Source of the DNA: JAIEPW01 sp964471915
GTDB lineage: Bacteria; Acidobacteriota; Terriglobia; Bryobacterales; Bryobacteraceae
Direction of reading: 5' to 3'
Length of the DNA stretch: 64,000 nucleotides
NCBI GenBank assembly: GCA_964471915.1
Contig: CAYYID010000005.1
Coordinates: 1-64,000 of the forward strand
The translations under genes were made by a program, and so were the position numbers. Shown one piece after another: positions 49,318 to 58,416 of the stretch (position 1 is the first letter of the stretch; each line of letters begins with the position of its first letter). Below the pieces are notes generated by a model. That model was given only the letters and a program-made list of their open reading frames with translations. It had not been told where the DNA came from and did not search any database.

Positions 49318-50151
49318 CTATTGTAGCTGCTCGCCGCCGTTGCCGGGATCGGGGCCGGGCGCGGCGTCCGGATCGACCACCCGCAGGGTCTTGCCGCTGG
49401 GCGTCGCGAGCCAGCGGAGCATGTCGCGGACCTCGGGGTCCTCGGCGGGATCCTCGCGCATGGCGGAGATCCGCCGGGCGATCCCGGCCGGGTCCGGCGC
49501 CACGCCCTGCAGCACCGGATTGTGGACCAGTTCGTCGAGGGCGAGCAGCGCCCAGTGCCTGCGGATCGCCGGGCGGCCGCGGCCTTCCGCTACCTCGCGG
49601 AGCCGGGCGATCCAGGGCCCGGGGTCCAGGCGGGCGAGCGCCAGGGCCGCCTGTGCCGCGCTGGGCGGCGGCGCTTCCTCGTCCCGGGCGACCGCTTCCA
49701 GCAACGGTCCGGCCTCCGGCATGGAAAGCAGGAAATCGAAGGCCCACAGATATAGCGGCAACTCCTGTGAATCGGAGCGGACGCGGTGCGGGGTCCGGCG
49801 GCGGAAAGTGCCGGCGAGCGAACCCAGGGAGAGAGGTCCGCCGGCGCCGCACAGGGCGAACAGGGCGCCCCACCGCAGCCGGACGTCCTCGCCGTCCCTC
49901 ACCGCCAGTTGTCCGAGCACCGCGGCGCTCTCCGGGTGGGGATCACCGGCGAGGTAGCGAAGGGAGACGTAGCGGGTGGAGACCGGCAGGTCCCGGTCCA
50001 GGACGGTGTCGCGATACCAGCGGGGACCGGCGCCCGGGCCCGCCACGCCGATCCACCGGCGCGCGAGGGTACGATAGTCGGGGGGCAGCATTTGGATGGT
50101 CACGCCCCCGCCGGAAGCGGTAACCACCAGCGTCTGGAAATCGCCCGTCAT
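49318..50151 (-). CDS. hypothetical protein with HEAT-like helical repeats
   Basis: A 277-residue cytoplasmic protein. Residues 1-40 contain a small beta element (TLVVTASGGGVTIQMLP). The remainder is helical, with HEAT/ARM-like pairs (STRYVSLRYLAGDPHPESAAVLGQL; AQAALALARLDPGPWIARLREVA). I do not recognise a family or active site. The ATG at 50151 has TACAGT nine bases before it; an in-frame ATG (MLPPDYRTL) further in is the alternative. It ends six bases before lepB, so it may be co-transcribed with lepB-manC. Confidence 0.6.
   Translation of the reverse strand: MTGDFQTLVVTASGGGVTIQMLPPDYRTLARRWIGVAGPGAGPRWYRDTVLDRDLPVSTRYVSLRYLAGDPHPESAAVLGQLAVRDGEDVRLRWGALFALCGAGGPLSLGSLAGTFRRRTPHRVRSDSQELPLYLWAFDFLLSMPEAGPLLEAVARDEEAPPPSAAQAALALARLDPGPWIARLREVAEGRGRPAIRRHWALLALDELVHNPVLQGVAPDPAGIARRISAMREDPAEDPEVRDMLRWLATPSGKTLRVVDPDAAPGPDPGNGGEQLQ
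49320..49325 (-). promoter_or_regulatory. -10-like TACAAT for lepB
   Basis: TACAAT on the minus strand overlaps the stop of the upstream gene and is eight bases before the TTG at 49311. lepB-manC may therefore have its own promoter. Confidence 0.4.
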
Positions 50152-50160
50152 CTGTAGCTG

Positions 50161-50166
50161 ACTGTA
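50161..50166 (-). promoter_or_regulatory. -10-like TACAGT for the HEAT-like gene
   Basis: TACAGT is nine bases before the ATG at 50151, without a Shine-Dalgarno sequence. Confidence 0.35.
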
Positions 50167-50184
50167 CCCGATAGGAGACCGCCC

Positions 50185-52230
50185 ATGCTTCGCCACTGCA
50201 CGGCCCTGGCCCTCACGGCGCTCGCGCTCGGCGCCCAGCCGAAGTCCAAGCTGCTGGACAAAGAGACGTTCTACAAGATGGAGAGCCTCTCGAATCCCGA
50301 CATTTCGCCCGATGGCTCGCAGATCGTTTTCTCCCGCGGCTACGTGGACATCTCCAAAGACCAGAACGCGTCGAACCTGTGGATCGTCGACCCCCGGGGC
50401 GAACGGCTCCGCGAGCTGACCCAAGGGCCGTGGCGGGACTCCTCGCCGGTGTGGTCGCCGGACGGCAAGCGCATCGCGTTCCTGTCGAACCGCAGCGGCA
50501 CGAACCAGATCCACGTGATGTGGGCTGACACCAAGGACGTCGCGCAACTGACGCGCGTGGAGCAGAACCCCGGCACCCTGCGCTGGTCGCCGGACGGCAA
50601 GCAGATCGCGTTCACGATGTTCCTGCAGGACGAGTCACCGGTGCTGCCGATCCGGCTGCCGCGGGCGCCGCGGGGAGCGCAGCTCGCCCGGGGCGCGGTG
50701 ATCGTCGACCGTCCGTCCTGGGGGCAGGACGGCGTGGGTCCGACGCAGAAGGGCTATACGCACGTCTTCGTGGTGGACGCGGCCACCGGCGGCGTGCCCC
50801 GGCAGATCACGTCCGGGAACTACAGTCACCAGCTCGGCTCCTGGTCCGGCGACGGCAAGACGATTTTCGTCTCCGGCATCCGAAAACCGGACGCCGAGTA
50901 CCTGCGCGGCGATAGCGAAGTGTACGCGGTGAATGTCGAGACGCTGGAAGTGAAGACGCTGACCGACCGCAAGGGTCCGGACGGTAATCCGCAGGCGTCA
51001 CCGGACGGCAAGTGGATCGCCTACACGGGCTACGACCAGAAGAACTACACGAACCATATCGCCAGCCTCCACCTGATGCACGTCACGGGCGACAACAAGC
51101 GCGTCTGGGCCGCCAGCCTGCCGAGCTCGCCCTCCGATGTCACCTGGAGCGAGGATTCCTCGGGCGTTTTCTACTCGATGCAGGAAAAGGGCGAGCAGAA
51201 CACGTACTTCGTCAGCGTCAAGGATCCTGCCGCGCCGCCGAAGAAGATTTCCAGCGGCATCCACGTGCTGAGTCAGATGTCGATTTCGAGGATCGGCACG
51301 GCGGCGGCGATCCGGTCGAGCTACAAGGATCCCGGCGCGCTGGTGTACTTCGCGATCAACCGGCCGACCGAAATGCGGGTGCTGGTGGACGTCAACAAGG
51401 ACGTGCTGGACGGCGTGAAGCTGGCCGAGGCGGAGGAGATGTGGTACACCGCGCCTGACGGGCTGAAGGTCCAGGGCTGGCTGATGAAGCCGGCGAACTT
51501 CGATCCCGCGAAGAAGTACCCGATGGTGTTGTGGATCCACGGCGGGCCGTGGAGCATGTATACGGTCGGCTGGAACTGGGCCTATCAGAACTGGGCCGCC
51601 AACGGCTACGCGGTGCTATGGACCAATCCGCGGGGATCCACGGGCTACGGCCAGGAGTTCGTGAACGGGATCCAGTACAGCTATCCGGGCAAGGATTACG
51701 ACGACCTGATGGCCGGCGTGGACACCGCGCTGGCGAAGGGGTTCATCGATAAGGACAACCTGTTCGTGTGCGGCGGCTCCGGCGGCGGCGTGCTGACGGC
51801 GTGGATCGTCGGCCACACGAACCGCTTCCGGGCCGCCGTTTCCATGCGTCCGGTGATCAACTGGCACAGCTTCGTCGGCAACACCGACGGCACGAGCTGG
51901 TATTACCAGTTCGAGAAGTTTCCGTGGGAGGACCCGAGCGACCACTTCAAGCGGTCGCCGCTGTCCTACGTCGCGAACGTGACGACGCCGACGATGGTGA
52001 TGACCGGCGAAGCCGATCTCCGCACGCCCATGACGCAGAGCGAGGAGTTCTACCGCGCGTTGAAGATGGTGCGCAAGGCTGATACCCTCCTGGTGCGGAT
52101 GCCCGAGGAGTTCCACGGCTGGCGGCGTCCTTCGCACCAGATCGCGCAGCAGCTTTACCTGATGGCGTGGTTCGAGAAGTACCGGACGAAGGAAAGCAAG
52201 GAAGCGATCCCGTCGGGCGGCGGGGAGTGA
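50185..52230 (+). CDS. exported S9-family (dipeptidyl/acylaminoacyl) peptidase
   Basis: A 681-residue enzyme. The signal peptide is LRHCTALALTALALGAQP. Residues 35-400 form a beta-propeller with repeated SPDGxxIxF segments (ISPDGSQIVFSR, WSPDGKRIAFLS, WSPDGKQIAF). Residues 430-670 are the alpha/beta-hydrolase domain: IHGGPWSMY, nucleophile in CGGSGGGVLTAW, acid in GEADLRTPMTQ, histidine in EEFHGWRRP. It should release peptides outside the cytoplasm. The ATG has a good Shine-Dalgarno sequence (AGGAGA). Confidence 0.93.
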   Translation: MLRHCTALALTALALGAQPKSKLLDKETFYKMESLSNPDISPDGSQIVFSRGYVDISKDQNASNLWIVDPRGERLRELTQGPWRDSSPVWSPDGKRIAFLSNRSGTNQIHVMWADTKDVAQLTRVEQNPGTLRWSPDGKQIAFTMFLQDESPVLPIRLPRAPRGAQLARGAVIVDRPSWGQDGVGPTQKGYTHVFVVDAATGGVPRQITSGNYSHQLGSWSGDGKTIFVSGIRKPDAEYLRGDSEVYAVNVETLEVKTLTDRKGPDGNPQASPDGKWIAYTGYDQKNYTNHIASLHLMHVTGDNKRVWAASLPSSPSDVTWSEDSSGVFYSMQEKGEQNTYFVSVKDPAAPPKKISSGIHVLSQMSISRIGTAAAIRSSYKDPGALVYFAINRPTEMRVLVDVNKDVLDGVKLAEAEEMWYTAPDGLKVQGWLMKPANFDPAKKYPMVLWIHGGPWSMYTVGWNWAYQNWAANGYAVLWTNPRGSTGYGQEFVNGIQYSYPGKDYDDLMAGVDTALAKGFIDKDNLFVCGGSGGGVLTAWIVGHTNRFRAAVSMRPVINWHSFVGNTDGTSWYYQFEKFPWEDPSDHFKRSPLSYVANVTTPTMVMTGEADLRTPMTQSEEFYRALKMVRKADTLLVRMPEEFHGWRRPSHQIAQQLYLMAWFEKYRTKESKEAIPSGGGE

Positions 52231-52269
52231 TCGCAGGTTGGGAGAATTTCTGAAGCCGGCGTTTTCTGA

Positions 52270-52275
52270 GATAAT
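52270..52275 (+). promoter_or_regulatory. -10-like GATAAT for the AbrB/PIN pair
   Basis: GATAAT (five of six matches to TATAAT) ends six bases before the GTG at 52282; there is no Shine-Dalgarno sequence. A leaderless antitoxin mRNA is inferred. Confidence 0.4.
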
Positions 52276-52281
52276 GGCAGC

Positions 52282-52545
52282 GTGGTGACAACTGCCAGAA
52301 TCGACCGGGCGGGCCGGGTCCTGGTCCCGTTGAAGGTCCGGCGGGAACTAGGACTTACTGAAAATACGGATCTTATCCTCCGCGTCGAGGACGGCGAGTT
52401 GCGCATTCACACGCGGGAGGAGGCTCTTCGGCGCGGGCGCGAACGCCTCCGCAGGCTCAAGCTGCCAAACGAATCGGTGGTAGACGGTTTCCTGGAGGAG
52501 CGGCGGGCTGAGGCTCGCCGCGAAGTGGAAGAGTTGGATCGGTAG
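52282..52545 (+). CDS. AbrB/MazE-type antitoxin
   Basis: An 87-residue DNA-binding protein. The swapped-hairpin AbrB start reads TTARIDRAGRVLVPLKVRRELGL, then ILRVEDGELRIHT. The basic/acidic C-terminus (ERLRRLKLPNESVVDGFLEE) would wrap the toxin. GTG 52282 (or the next GTG) is the start. The PIN gene begins on the next base after the stop. Confidence 0.85.
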   Translation: MVTTARIDRAGRVLVPLKVRRELGLTENTDLILRVEDGELRIHTREEALRRGRERLRRLKLPNESVVDGFLEERRAEARREVEELDR

Positions 52546-52935
52546 ATGGCCAAGGGCTTTGTTATCGACGCTTCCGCCCTGCTGGCTTCACTGTTCGAGG
52601 AACCGGGCGCCGCCGTCACCGAAGCTGCTCTCAGCGAGGCGGCCATGTCGGCGGTGAATTACTCCGAGGTGATCGCCAAGCAGGTCCGGTTGGGCGAAGA
52701 TCCGGACGCCGCGGTGCGAACGCTTGACGATCTGGACCTGGTGATCGTTCCCTGGAGCCAGGATCTTGCGCGGGAAGCAGCCGGCATGTCCGCGCTGGCG
52801 TGGACGCACGGGCTCTCACTGGGCGACCGGGCGTGTCTGGCGACCGCGCGCCACCTGAAGCGAACGGTCCTTACGGCTGAGTCGCGCTGGCGGGACTTGC
52901 CGGACCTCGGGATCGAGATCCGCCTGATTCGGTGA
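52546..52935 (+). CDS. VapC-type PIN-domain toxin
   Basis: A 129-residue PIN nuclease. The first acidic residue is in FVIDASALLASLF, the next in AVNYSEVIAK, then GDRACLATARHL and a last one in VLTAESRW. It should cleave RNA, with the upstream AbrB-type protein as inhibitor. The ATG follows the antitoxin stop directly, which fits translational coupling. Confidence 0.88.
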   Translation: MAKGFVIDASALLASLFEEPGAAVTEAALSEAAMSAVNYSEVIAKQVRLGEDPDAAVRTLDDLDLVIVPWSQDLAREAAGMSALAWTHGLSLGDRACLATARHLKRTVLTAESRWRDLPDLGIEIRLIR

Positions 52936-53105
52936 CGGGATCCGGCTCCCTTCAAGGGCCGCGTTCGCGCAGCGCGAAGGGAATCGCGTGTTGTGGCCAC
53001 ATGTGGCTATGATTCGGCGACCCGCCGCAGCTGCCGTCGATCGTGACGCGCGACATCCGCATTCGCAACAACGCGGCCGCGCTGGGTCACCCGGTGGAAT
53101 GAGTC
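52936..53105. other. intergenic region after vapC
   Basis: A hairpin TTCGCG-CAG-CGCGAA (52964-52978) without a T run, and a 12-base palindrome GCCACATGTGGC (52996-53007). No gene is seen. The two genes flanking it converge here, so these elements may serve transcription ends or bind a regulator. Confidence 0.35.
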
Positions 53106-54743
53106 CTACCGGTAGTTCACCGTGATGGTCTCCCACGTAAACCAGGTGATGGATCCGTGGTCCAGGCCAGGCGCCGTGAATCGCGCAGGGAGCGAATAGT
53201 TCGCCACGATGAACTGCCCCGTGAAAAAGCCCGGCGCGACCTCGGCGCTGGGAATCATGGAGGCCAGCACGTCGCGGGGGATGGTGAACCGGCCGGCCTC
53301 GGCGAGCTCGGTGCAGCCGAACGTCGTCACCAAGGAAGGATTCCGCCCATCCGTGGAGACGCCCTGGATCAGGACGAAGCTGCCGGGCGTGCCGCCGCGC
53401 CACGTTACCGTGAGATCCCCGTTGCGGTTTACCGCGGTCAAGGTGGGCCGCTCGTTCCAGGTCAGCGGGGCCGTGGATGACAGCAGCCCCTCGTTGGCGC
53501 CGATGTCGGCGCCGCCAGGAGCGCGGAACTGGAACGCTCCGCCTGCGGCGGGGATGAATAACTGCGCTCCGGGAGTAGAGTCGGATACGGTGAACGCATA
53601 CTCAGATCCCGTCGGCGCGCGGGCGAGGGTCCGGGTCGCCCCGCCGGGCAGGGTCAACGTCACGGACGGCCCGGCGTCCAGCCGCTTGGCGATGGGCGGG
53701 CTGAACGGGGTGTTCGAAAGGTAGGCGTTGGTGATGCAGCCCGGCGCCGCCCAGCCGACGCCACCCCAGTTGTGGAAATCGAAGGTGGTGTAGCTGATGA
53801 ACTGCGCGGTGGCGGCGTCGGTGATCGTGGTCCGCGGCGGCTGCCCGGCGATCGCGGGCGAGTAAGAAGTGAAGCGGCCGAGGTAGTACCAGCCCGCCTT
53901 GATCTCGGTCTTGCCGGTGCCGAGCAGGCGCTGCACGTCCGCCGTGGAGGAGAAGTAATCCTGGCAGACGCGCCCGGATGCGGCCACCGGAAAGCTGACG
54001 AAGTTGCTCATGATGTTGCCGGTTTTGGCGTAGGCCGACACGTAACAGCCCGCCACGCCCGCCGGAACCTCCACTGCGATCTGGTCGAGCCCCGGAAACT
54101 GGGAGCGCCCATGGTAGAGCACGCGCGCCGGTTTGTTGCCGATGTAGAACTCGAAGGGTAGATTGCCGAGGTTCTGCGGCGCGGCAATCAGGCGGGTTTC
54201 GTCATTGGGGTCCGGACCCTGGCCGGTACCCCAGAAGTAGACAACCTGGCCCGGGTTCGCGGAGTTCACGAAGTTGATGTAGTTGAAACCCTGGTCGAAA
54301 ACCGCCGCGGTGCCGAGCCCGTTGCCGCCCAGCGTCAGGATCCCGAAGGCGCTTTGCACGATGGTGACGGGGAACGGCGGGCTGGTTTGGCCGTTATACG
54401 TGACGGTGATGGATCCGGCGCCCACCGGCGTCGCGGAAGGAACGATGGCGGCGATCTGCCCCGGCGAAACGTAGTACGGGATCGCCTCTGTGGTGACCGC
54501 GCCGGCCGTGAACTTGATCGAGACGCCTCCGAGATTGCGGTTCAGCGCGGGGTTGAAGCCCTGCTGCAGGAGTCCCGCGGGCGCCATGTTCGCGCCGTAG
54601 AGGACCACAATGGCGCCCTGGGCGATCGCGTAGTTCGGCGTGCCGGGAAGCAGGTAGCTGTAGTTGTTCTGGATCCCGGTGATGCGCGGCTGGGCCGCGG
54701 CGACTCCGGCGAGCATCAGGGCGGCGAGCGTAAGTCGAATCAT
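53106..54743 (-). CDS. exported Solibacter-type protein (TIGR03437 domain)
   Basis: A 545-residue exported protein. The signal peptide is MIRLTLAALMLAGVAAAQP. Residues about 20-235 are the Solibacter-type TIGR03437 domain: PGTPNYAIAQGAIVVLYGAN, LGGVSIKFTAGAVTTEAIPYY, YVSPGQIAAIVPS and VVYFWGTGQGPDPND. This domain usually sits at the C-terminus; here it is N-terminal and a further 300-residue, beta-rich region follows with no motif I know. The function is unknown. It strongly indicates an acidobacterial host. Confidence 0.85.
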   Translation of the reverse strand: MIRLTLAALMLAGVAAAQPRITGIQNNYSYLLPGTPNYAIAQGAIVVLYGANMAPAGLLQQGFNPALNRNLGGVSIKFTAGAVTTEAIPYYVSPGQIAAIVPSATPVGAGSITVTYNGQTSPPFPVTIVQSAFGILTLGGNGLGTAAVFDQGFNYINFVNSANPGQVVYFWGTGQGPDPNDETRLIAAPQNLGNLPFEFYIGNKPARVLYHGRSQFPGLDQIAVEVPAGVAGCYVSAYAKTGNIMSNFVSFPVAASGRVCQDYFSSTADVQRLLGTGKTEIKAGWYYLGRFTSYSPAIAGQPPRTTITDAATAQFISYTTFDFHNWGGVGWAAPGCITNAYLSNTPFSPPIAKRLDAGPSVTLTLPGGATRTLARAPTGSEYAFTVSDSTPGAQLFIPAAGGAFQFRAPGGADIGANEGLLSSTAPLTWNERPTLTAVNRNGDLTVTWRGGTPGSFVLIQGVSTDGRNPSLVTTFGCTELAEAGRFTIPRDVLASMIPSAEVAPGFFTGQFIVANYSLPARFTAPGLDHGSITWFTWETITVNYR

Positions 54744-54809
54744 CCAGGTGAATATGCGAACGCCGAAGCAAAAAGTGCGAAGAAAGTAGCGTTCCGGCTC
54801 TGGCCCTGT

Positions 54810-54815
54810 TATCCT
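54810..54815 (+). promoter_or_regulatory. -10-like TATCCT for the MATE gene
   Basis: TATCCT is 57 bases before the ATG at 54872, allowing a normal leader with a GGGAGA Shine-Dalgarno sequence. Confidence 0.25.
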
Positions 54816-54871
54816 GCCTTCAAGCCTTCGGGTCCCTCATCCGATTGCTGCCTCCAACTCTGGGAGACGGC

Positions 54872-56287
54872 ATGGAAACATCGACATTCGAAAAAGAACA
54901 CAAGCACGGGTTTCTGCCCAAGCTTAAGGAAGCCCTCATCGGCACGGAGCGCGACTTCACCAGCGGATCGCTGGGCATGGCGATCACGCTGCTCGCGATC
55001 CCGATGGTGCTGGAGATGGTCATGGAGTCGCTGTTCACCATCGTGGACGCGTTCTTCGTGGCGAAGCTGGGTCCGGACGCCGTGGCCGCGGTGGGGCTGA
55101 CCGAGTCCTTGCTGACGCTGGTCTTCGCGGTGGCGATGGGCGTCAGCATGGCGACGACGGCCATGGTGGCGCGCCGGATCGGTGAGAAGAACCCGGAGGC
55201 CGCCTCCGTCGCCGCGGCGCAGTCGATCTGGCTGGGGCTCGGGGTGGCCGCGATCGCCGGCGGCATCGGCATCTTCTTTGCGCCGGATCTGCTGCGCCTG
55301 ATGGGCGCCACCCCCGGCATTATCCAGACTGGCTCCGGGTTCACCCGCGCCGTCCTGGGCGGTTCCGCCACGGTGATGATGCTGTTCGTGATCAACGCGG
55401 CTTTCCGCGGCGCGGGCGACGCCGCGATCGCGATGCGGACGCTGTGGATCGCGAACTCGGTGAACATTGTCCTGAACCCGTGCCTGATCTTCGGGCTGGG
55501 TCCGTTTCCGGAGCTTGGCGTGATGGGGTCCGGTATTGGGACCACGATCGGGCGGGGCGTCGGCGTGGCTTATCAGCTCTACATGCTGACGCGCGGCAAC
55601 CACCGGATCGTCCTGGCCCGGCGGCACTTTCGGATCGTGCCGGACGTCATCGGGCGCCTGTTCCGCACGTCCCTCAACGGCACCTTCCAGTACCTGATCG
55701 CGGTTGCCAGCTGGATCGGCCTTGTGCGCCTGAACGCGACCTACGGCGCGGCGGCGATCGCCGGCTACACGCTCGCCATCCGGATTATCGTGTTCGCGAT
55801 CCTGCCTTCCTGGGGACTCAGCAACGCCGCGGCAACGCTGGTGGGCCAGAACCTCGGCGCGGGCAAGCCGGAGCGCGCCGAGAAGTCGGTATGGCTGGCA
55901 GGCGTGTACAACATGGTGTTCCTCGGGCTGACCGGGCTAGTGTTCATCCTGTTCGCGGAGCCGCTGATCGCGCTGTTCTCGCCCGACCCGGAGGTGATGC
56001 GCTTCGGCGCGTCCTGCCTGCGGATCGTTTCCTACGGCTACGTCTTCTATGCCTACGGCATGGTGATGGTGCAGGCGTTCAACGGCGCGGGCGACACGCT
56101 GACGCCGACGATCATCAACTTCGTCTGCTACTGGCTGTTCCAGATTCCGCTGGCGTACGCGCTGGCGCACCGTTTCGGCTTCGGGACCACGGGGGTGTTC
56201 GCGGCGATCCCGCTGGCGGAGTCGCTGCTGGCGGTCCTTGGGGTCCTGGCGTTCCGGCGCGGAAAGTGGAAAGAGAAGAAGATCTAG
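54872..56287 (+). CDS. MATE-family efflux transporter
   Basis: A 471-residue inner-membrane protein with about twelve spans in two related halves. Typical stretches are GMAITLLAIPMVLEMVMES, AVGLTESLLTLVFAVAMGVS, NAAFRGAGDAAIAMRT and GAGDTLTPTIINFVCYWLFQ. MATE pumps exchange cationic compounds for protons or sodium. The ATG is chosen because GGGAGA lies before it; an upstream TTG at 54845 is weaker. The stop overlaps the convergent nucleotide-transporter gene by four bases. Confidence 0.92.
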   Translation: METSTFEKEHKHGFLPKLKEALIGTERDFTSGSLGMAITLLAIPMVLEMVMESLFTIVDAFFVAKLGPDAVAAVGLTESLLTLVFAVAMGVSMATTAMVARRIGEKNPEAASVAAAQSIWLGLGVAAIAGGIGIFFAPDLLRLMGATPGIIQTGSGFTRAVLGGSATVMMLFVINAAFRGAGDAAIAMRTLWIANSVNIVLNPCLIFGLGPFPELGVMGSGIGTTIGRGVGVAYQLYMLTRGNHRIVLARRHFRIVPDVIGRLFRTSLNGTFQYLIAVASWIGLVRLNATYGAAAIAGYTLAIRIIVFAILPSWGLSNAAATLVGQNLGAGKPERAEKSVWLAGVYNMVFLGLTGLVFILFAEPLIALFSPDPEVMRFGASCLRIVSYGYVFYAYGMVMVQAFNGAGDTLTPTIINFVCYWLFQIPLAYALAHRFGFGTTGVFAAIPLAESLLAVLGVLAFRRGKWKEKKI

Positions 56288-58416
56288 ACTTTCGACTTCA
56301 TCAGGTCGGCGTAGACCTGCTCGGCCGGCCGGACGGTCTCGAGCGGAGCGACCGCGAGCAGCTTGTGCAGTCCCTCGCGGACGCTCTCCGGCAACGTGCT
56401 ATCGAGGTACTCGAGCGCCAGGGCGCGGATGTATTTGTCATGGGAACGTAGCGCGCGATAGGCGACGATGAGGGGTTCGCGCGGCTGGATGAGCGCCAGC
56501 AGGGTGAAGATGTGCTCCAGGCCGCGATCCGGCTCGCCCGCCTGGTTGTGCGCCGCGTCGCCGGTGTCGAGTCCGTCGGCCGACTCGGTGGGGTCGATCA
56601 GCCGGTGTGCGCCCCAGATCGTACGACTGAGCGACAACTCGCGCTCAACGGCGGGCAGCACCCGCTCCGGCGGAGGCTTGCGGTCCGGGTTACGCCGGGC
56701 GATGGCGTCGAGCGCGCGGGCGCACCGGTAGCGGACCTCGAACCGCGCATCCTTGAGGCCGCGCAGCAGTCCGTCGATGCTGCGGGAAGCGTCCGAGGAC
56801 GCCAGGATGGCCGGGATCCGGCGGCGCACGGCGAATTCCTCGGAGCCGTTCACGAGCGCGTCGGTTAATTGCCCCATGAAGGCCGGTGTCCACTGCAACA
56901 GGACGCGGGCGACGTCGTTGACCACTTCGTCCCACGCCAGCAGGCGGATCAGTTGGGGAACCAGCACCGGATCGGGCGGATCCGGACGGGCGAGAACGGA
57001 GCGGACGCGCGCGGGATCCCCCGAACGCAGCTCCGCAAGCTGTACCAGCACCGGATCCGCGATCATCCTGGGCGCGTACGCCGGTTGCGGCCCGCGGGTG
57101 GTGAGCGGCCGCGGCGCGACGCGAAGCGCGGGCAGCGTCCGCAGCAGGATGGTGCGGGTGGTGCTGTCGGAGGCATCCGGCAGCTCGAGTTCCACGGCGC
57201 GGTTGAGCAGGCTGGTCTCCAGCGCCCGCACGTAGCCGCGGTCCAGCCGCCGGGTGATGTAGAGGGCTACGGCGCCCAACGCGGCGGCCGCCGCCGGCAG
57301 CAGCAGCGCGGCGCGGGAAGGTCCGAAGGCGAGCAGGAACTGGGCGATGCCGCCGCCGACCGCGTCGCCGAGGCGGTCCGCGCCCACGTCGATAGTGGAC
57401 TTCGCGCTCCGCCGCTCCGCCACGGGCACGGGTGTATAGAACAGCTCGTAGCCCGCGCGGAACAACGAACCGCGCAGCACGGCTTCGAGAGCCCGGCCGA
57501 TGGTTACCGCGGCCAACTGCGGCGCGACCGCCGCCGTCGCGCCGCCGGCGATCACGGCCAGCGGCATCGCCGCCACCGTGCGTCCCAGGCCGAGTTTCTC
57601 CAGCGCCACGGCACTGACGAATACCTGCAGTAAGAAGGCGAGCGCCTGGGTGGCCGCCTGGAAGTAGCCGAAGTACGCGATCAGCGCGGGACCCTTGCCG
57701 ATGGAGGCGCTGGCCAGCGTCTTGAACTGCAAGTCGAGCAGCGCGGCGCTGGCGGTGGCGGTGAGGACGAGGGCCGCGAGCGTGATCAGGTAGGGCGCGC
57801 GGGCGAACGCCTGGGTGGTCGTCAGCAGTTCCTCGGCGCCGGTGCGCCGCGGGGCGCGCGGTCCCCGCAGGGGATGGAGGATCGCGGCGGCGCCGAAATG
57901 CAGCGCCGCCAGCGTGAACAGCACGCCTTCGGCGCCGAAGGCGCCCGCGATGCGCGCCGTGGCGACACCGCCGAGGATGCCGCCGAGCGTGCCTGTGCCG
58001 GCGATCCTCCCGAAGTTGCGCTTGGCCTCCCGCGGGTCGAAGCGCTCGCTGAACACGCTCCACATCCCCGAGAGCAGCACCGCCCCCAGGCCATGCACGT
58101 GCAGGTACACCAGCACCGACAAGACCCGCGGGTTCGCGTCCAGCGTCACGGCTTCCGCGAGTTGCAGAATCCCGCTGCCCACCAGGAGCGGCGGCACTAC
58201 CCGCGCGGGCGTGAAGCGCGCGAGCAACGCAGAACTGCCCAGGCCCAGCAGAATCGAGAACAGCGCTCCCAGCAGGACCATGGCCGGCAGCAGCGACGGC
58301 GGAAAGTGGGTGAGGAACAGCGCGTCGCGCAGGGCCTTGCTGGAGGCCTGATACGAGATCATCAGGCCGGCGGCGGCCATCGCGAGGGCCAGCAGGCGGG
58401 GCGCGGCCAGAGTCAC
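56284..58416 (-). CDS. NTT (ATP/ADP carrier, Npt1/Npt2)-like transporter fused to HEAT repeats
   Basis: A 710-residue protein. Residues 1-410 form about ten to twelve spans resembling the nucleotide transporter family of plastids and intracellular bacteria (SKALRDALFLTHFP, SERFDPREAKRNFGRIAGTG). Residues 440-710 are soluble helical repeats of the HEAT type (AILASSDASRSIDGLLRGLK, RYRCARALDAIARRN). Such fusions are known in free-living bacteria, where the transport substrate is undetermined. GTG 58416 overlaps the upstream kinase stop as GTGA, so kinase and transporter are translated together. Confidence 0.8.
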   Translation of the reverse strand: MTLAAPRLLALAMAAAGLMISYQASSKALRDALFLTHFPPSLLPAMVLLGALFSILLGLGSSALLARFTPARVVPPLLVGSGILQLAEAVTLDANPRVLSVLVYLHVHGLGAVLLSGMWSVFSERFDPREAKRNFGRIAGTGTLGGILGGVATARIAGAFGAEGVLFTLAALHFGAAAILHPLRGPRAPRRTGAEELLTTTQAFARAPYLITLAALVLTATASAALLDLQFKTLASASIGKGPALIAYFGYFQAATQALAFLLQVFVSAVALEKLGLGRTVAAMPLAVIAGGATAAVAPQLAAVTIGRALEAVLRGSLFRAGYELFYTPVPVAERRSAKSTIDVGADRLGDAVGGGIAQFLLAFGPSRAALLLPAAAAALGAVALYITRRLDRGYVRALETSLLNRAVELELPDASDSTTRTILLRTLPALRVAPRPLTTRGPQPAYAPRMIADPVLVQLAELRSGDPARVRSVLARPDPPDPVLVPQLIRLLAWDEVVNDVARVLLQWTPAFMGQLTDALVNGSEEFAVRRRIPAILASSDASRSIDGLLRGLKDARFEVRYRCARALDAIARRNPDRKPPPERVLPAVERELSLSRTIWGAHRLIDPTESADGLDTGDAAHNQAGEPDRGLEHIFTLLALIQPREPLIVAYRALRSHDKYIRALALEYLDSTLPESVREGLHKLLAVAPLETVRPAEQVYADLMKSKV

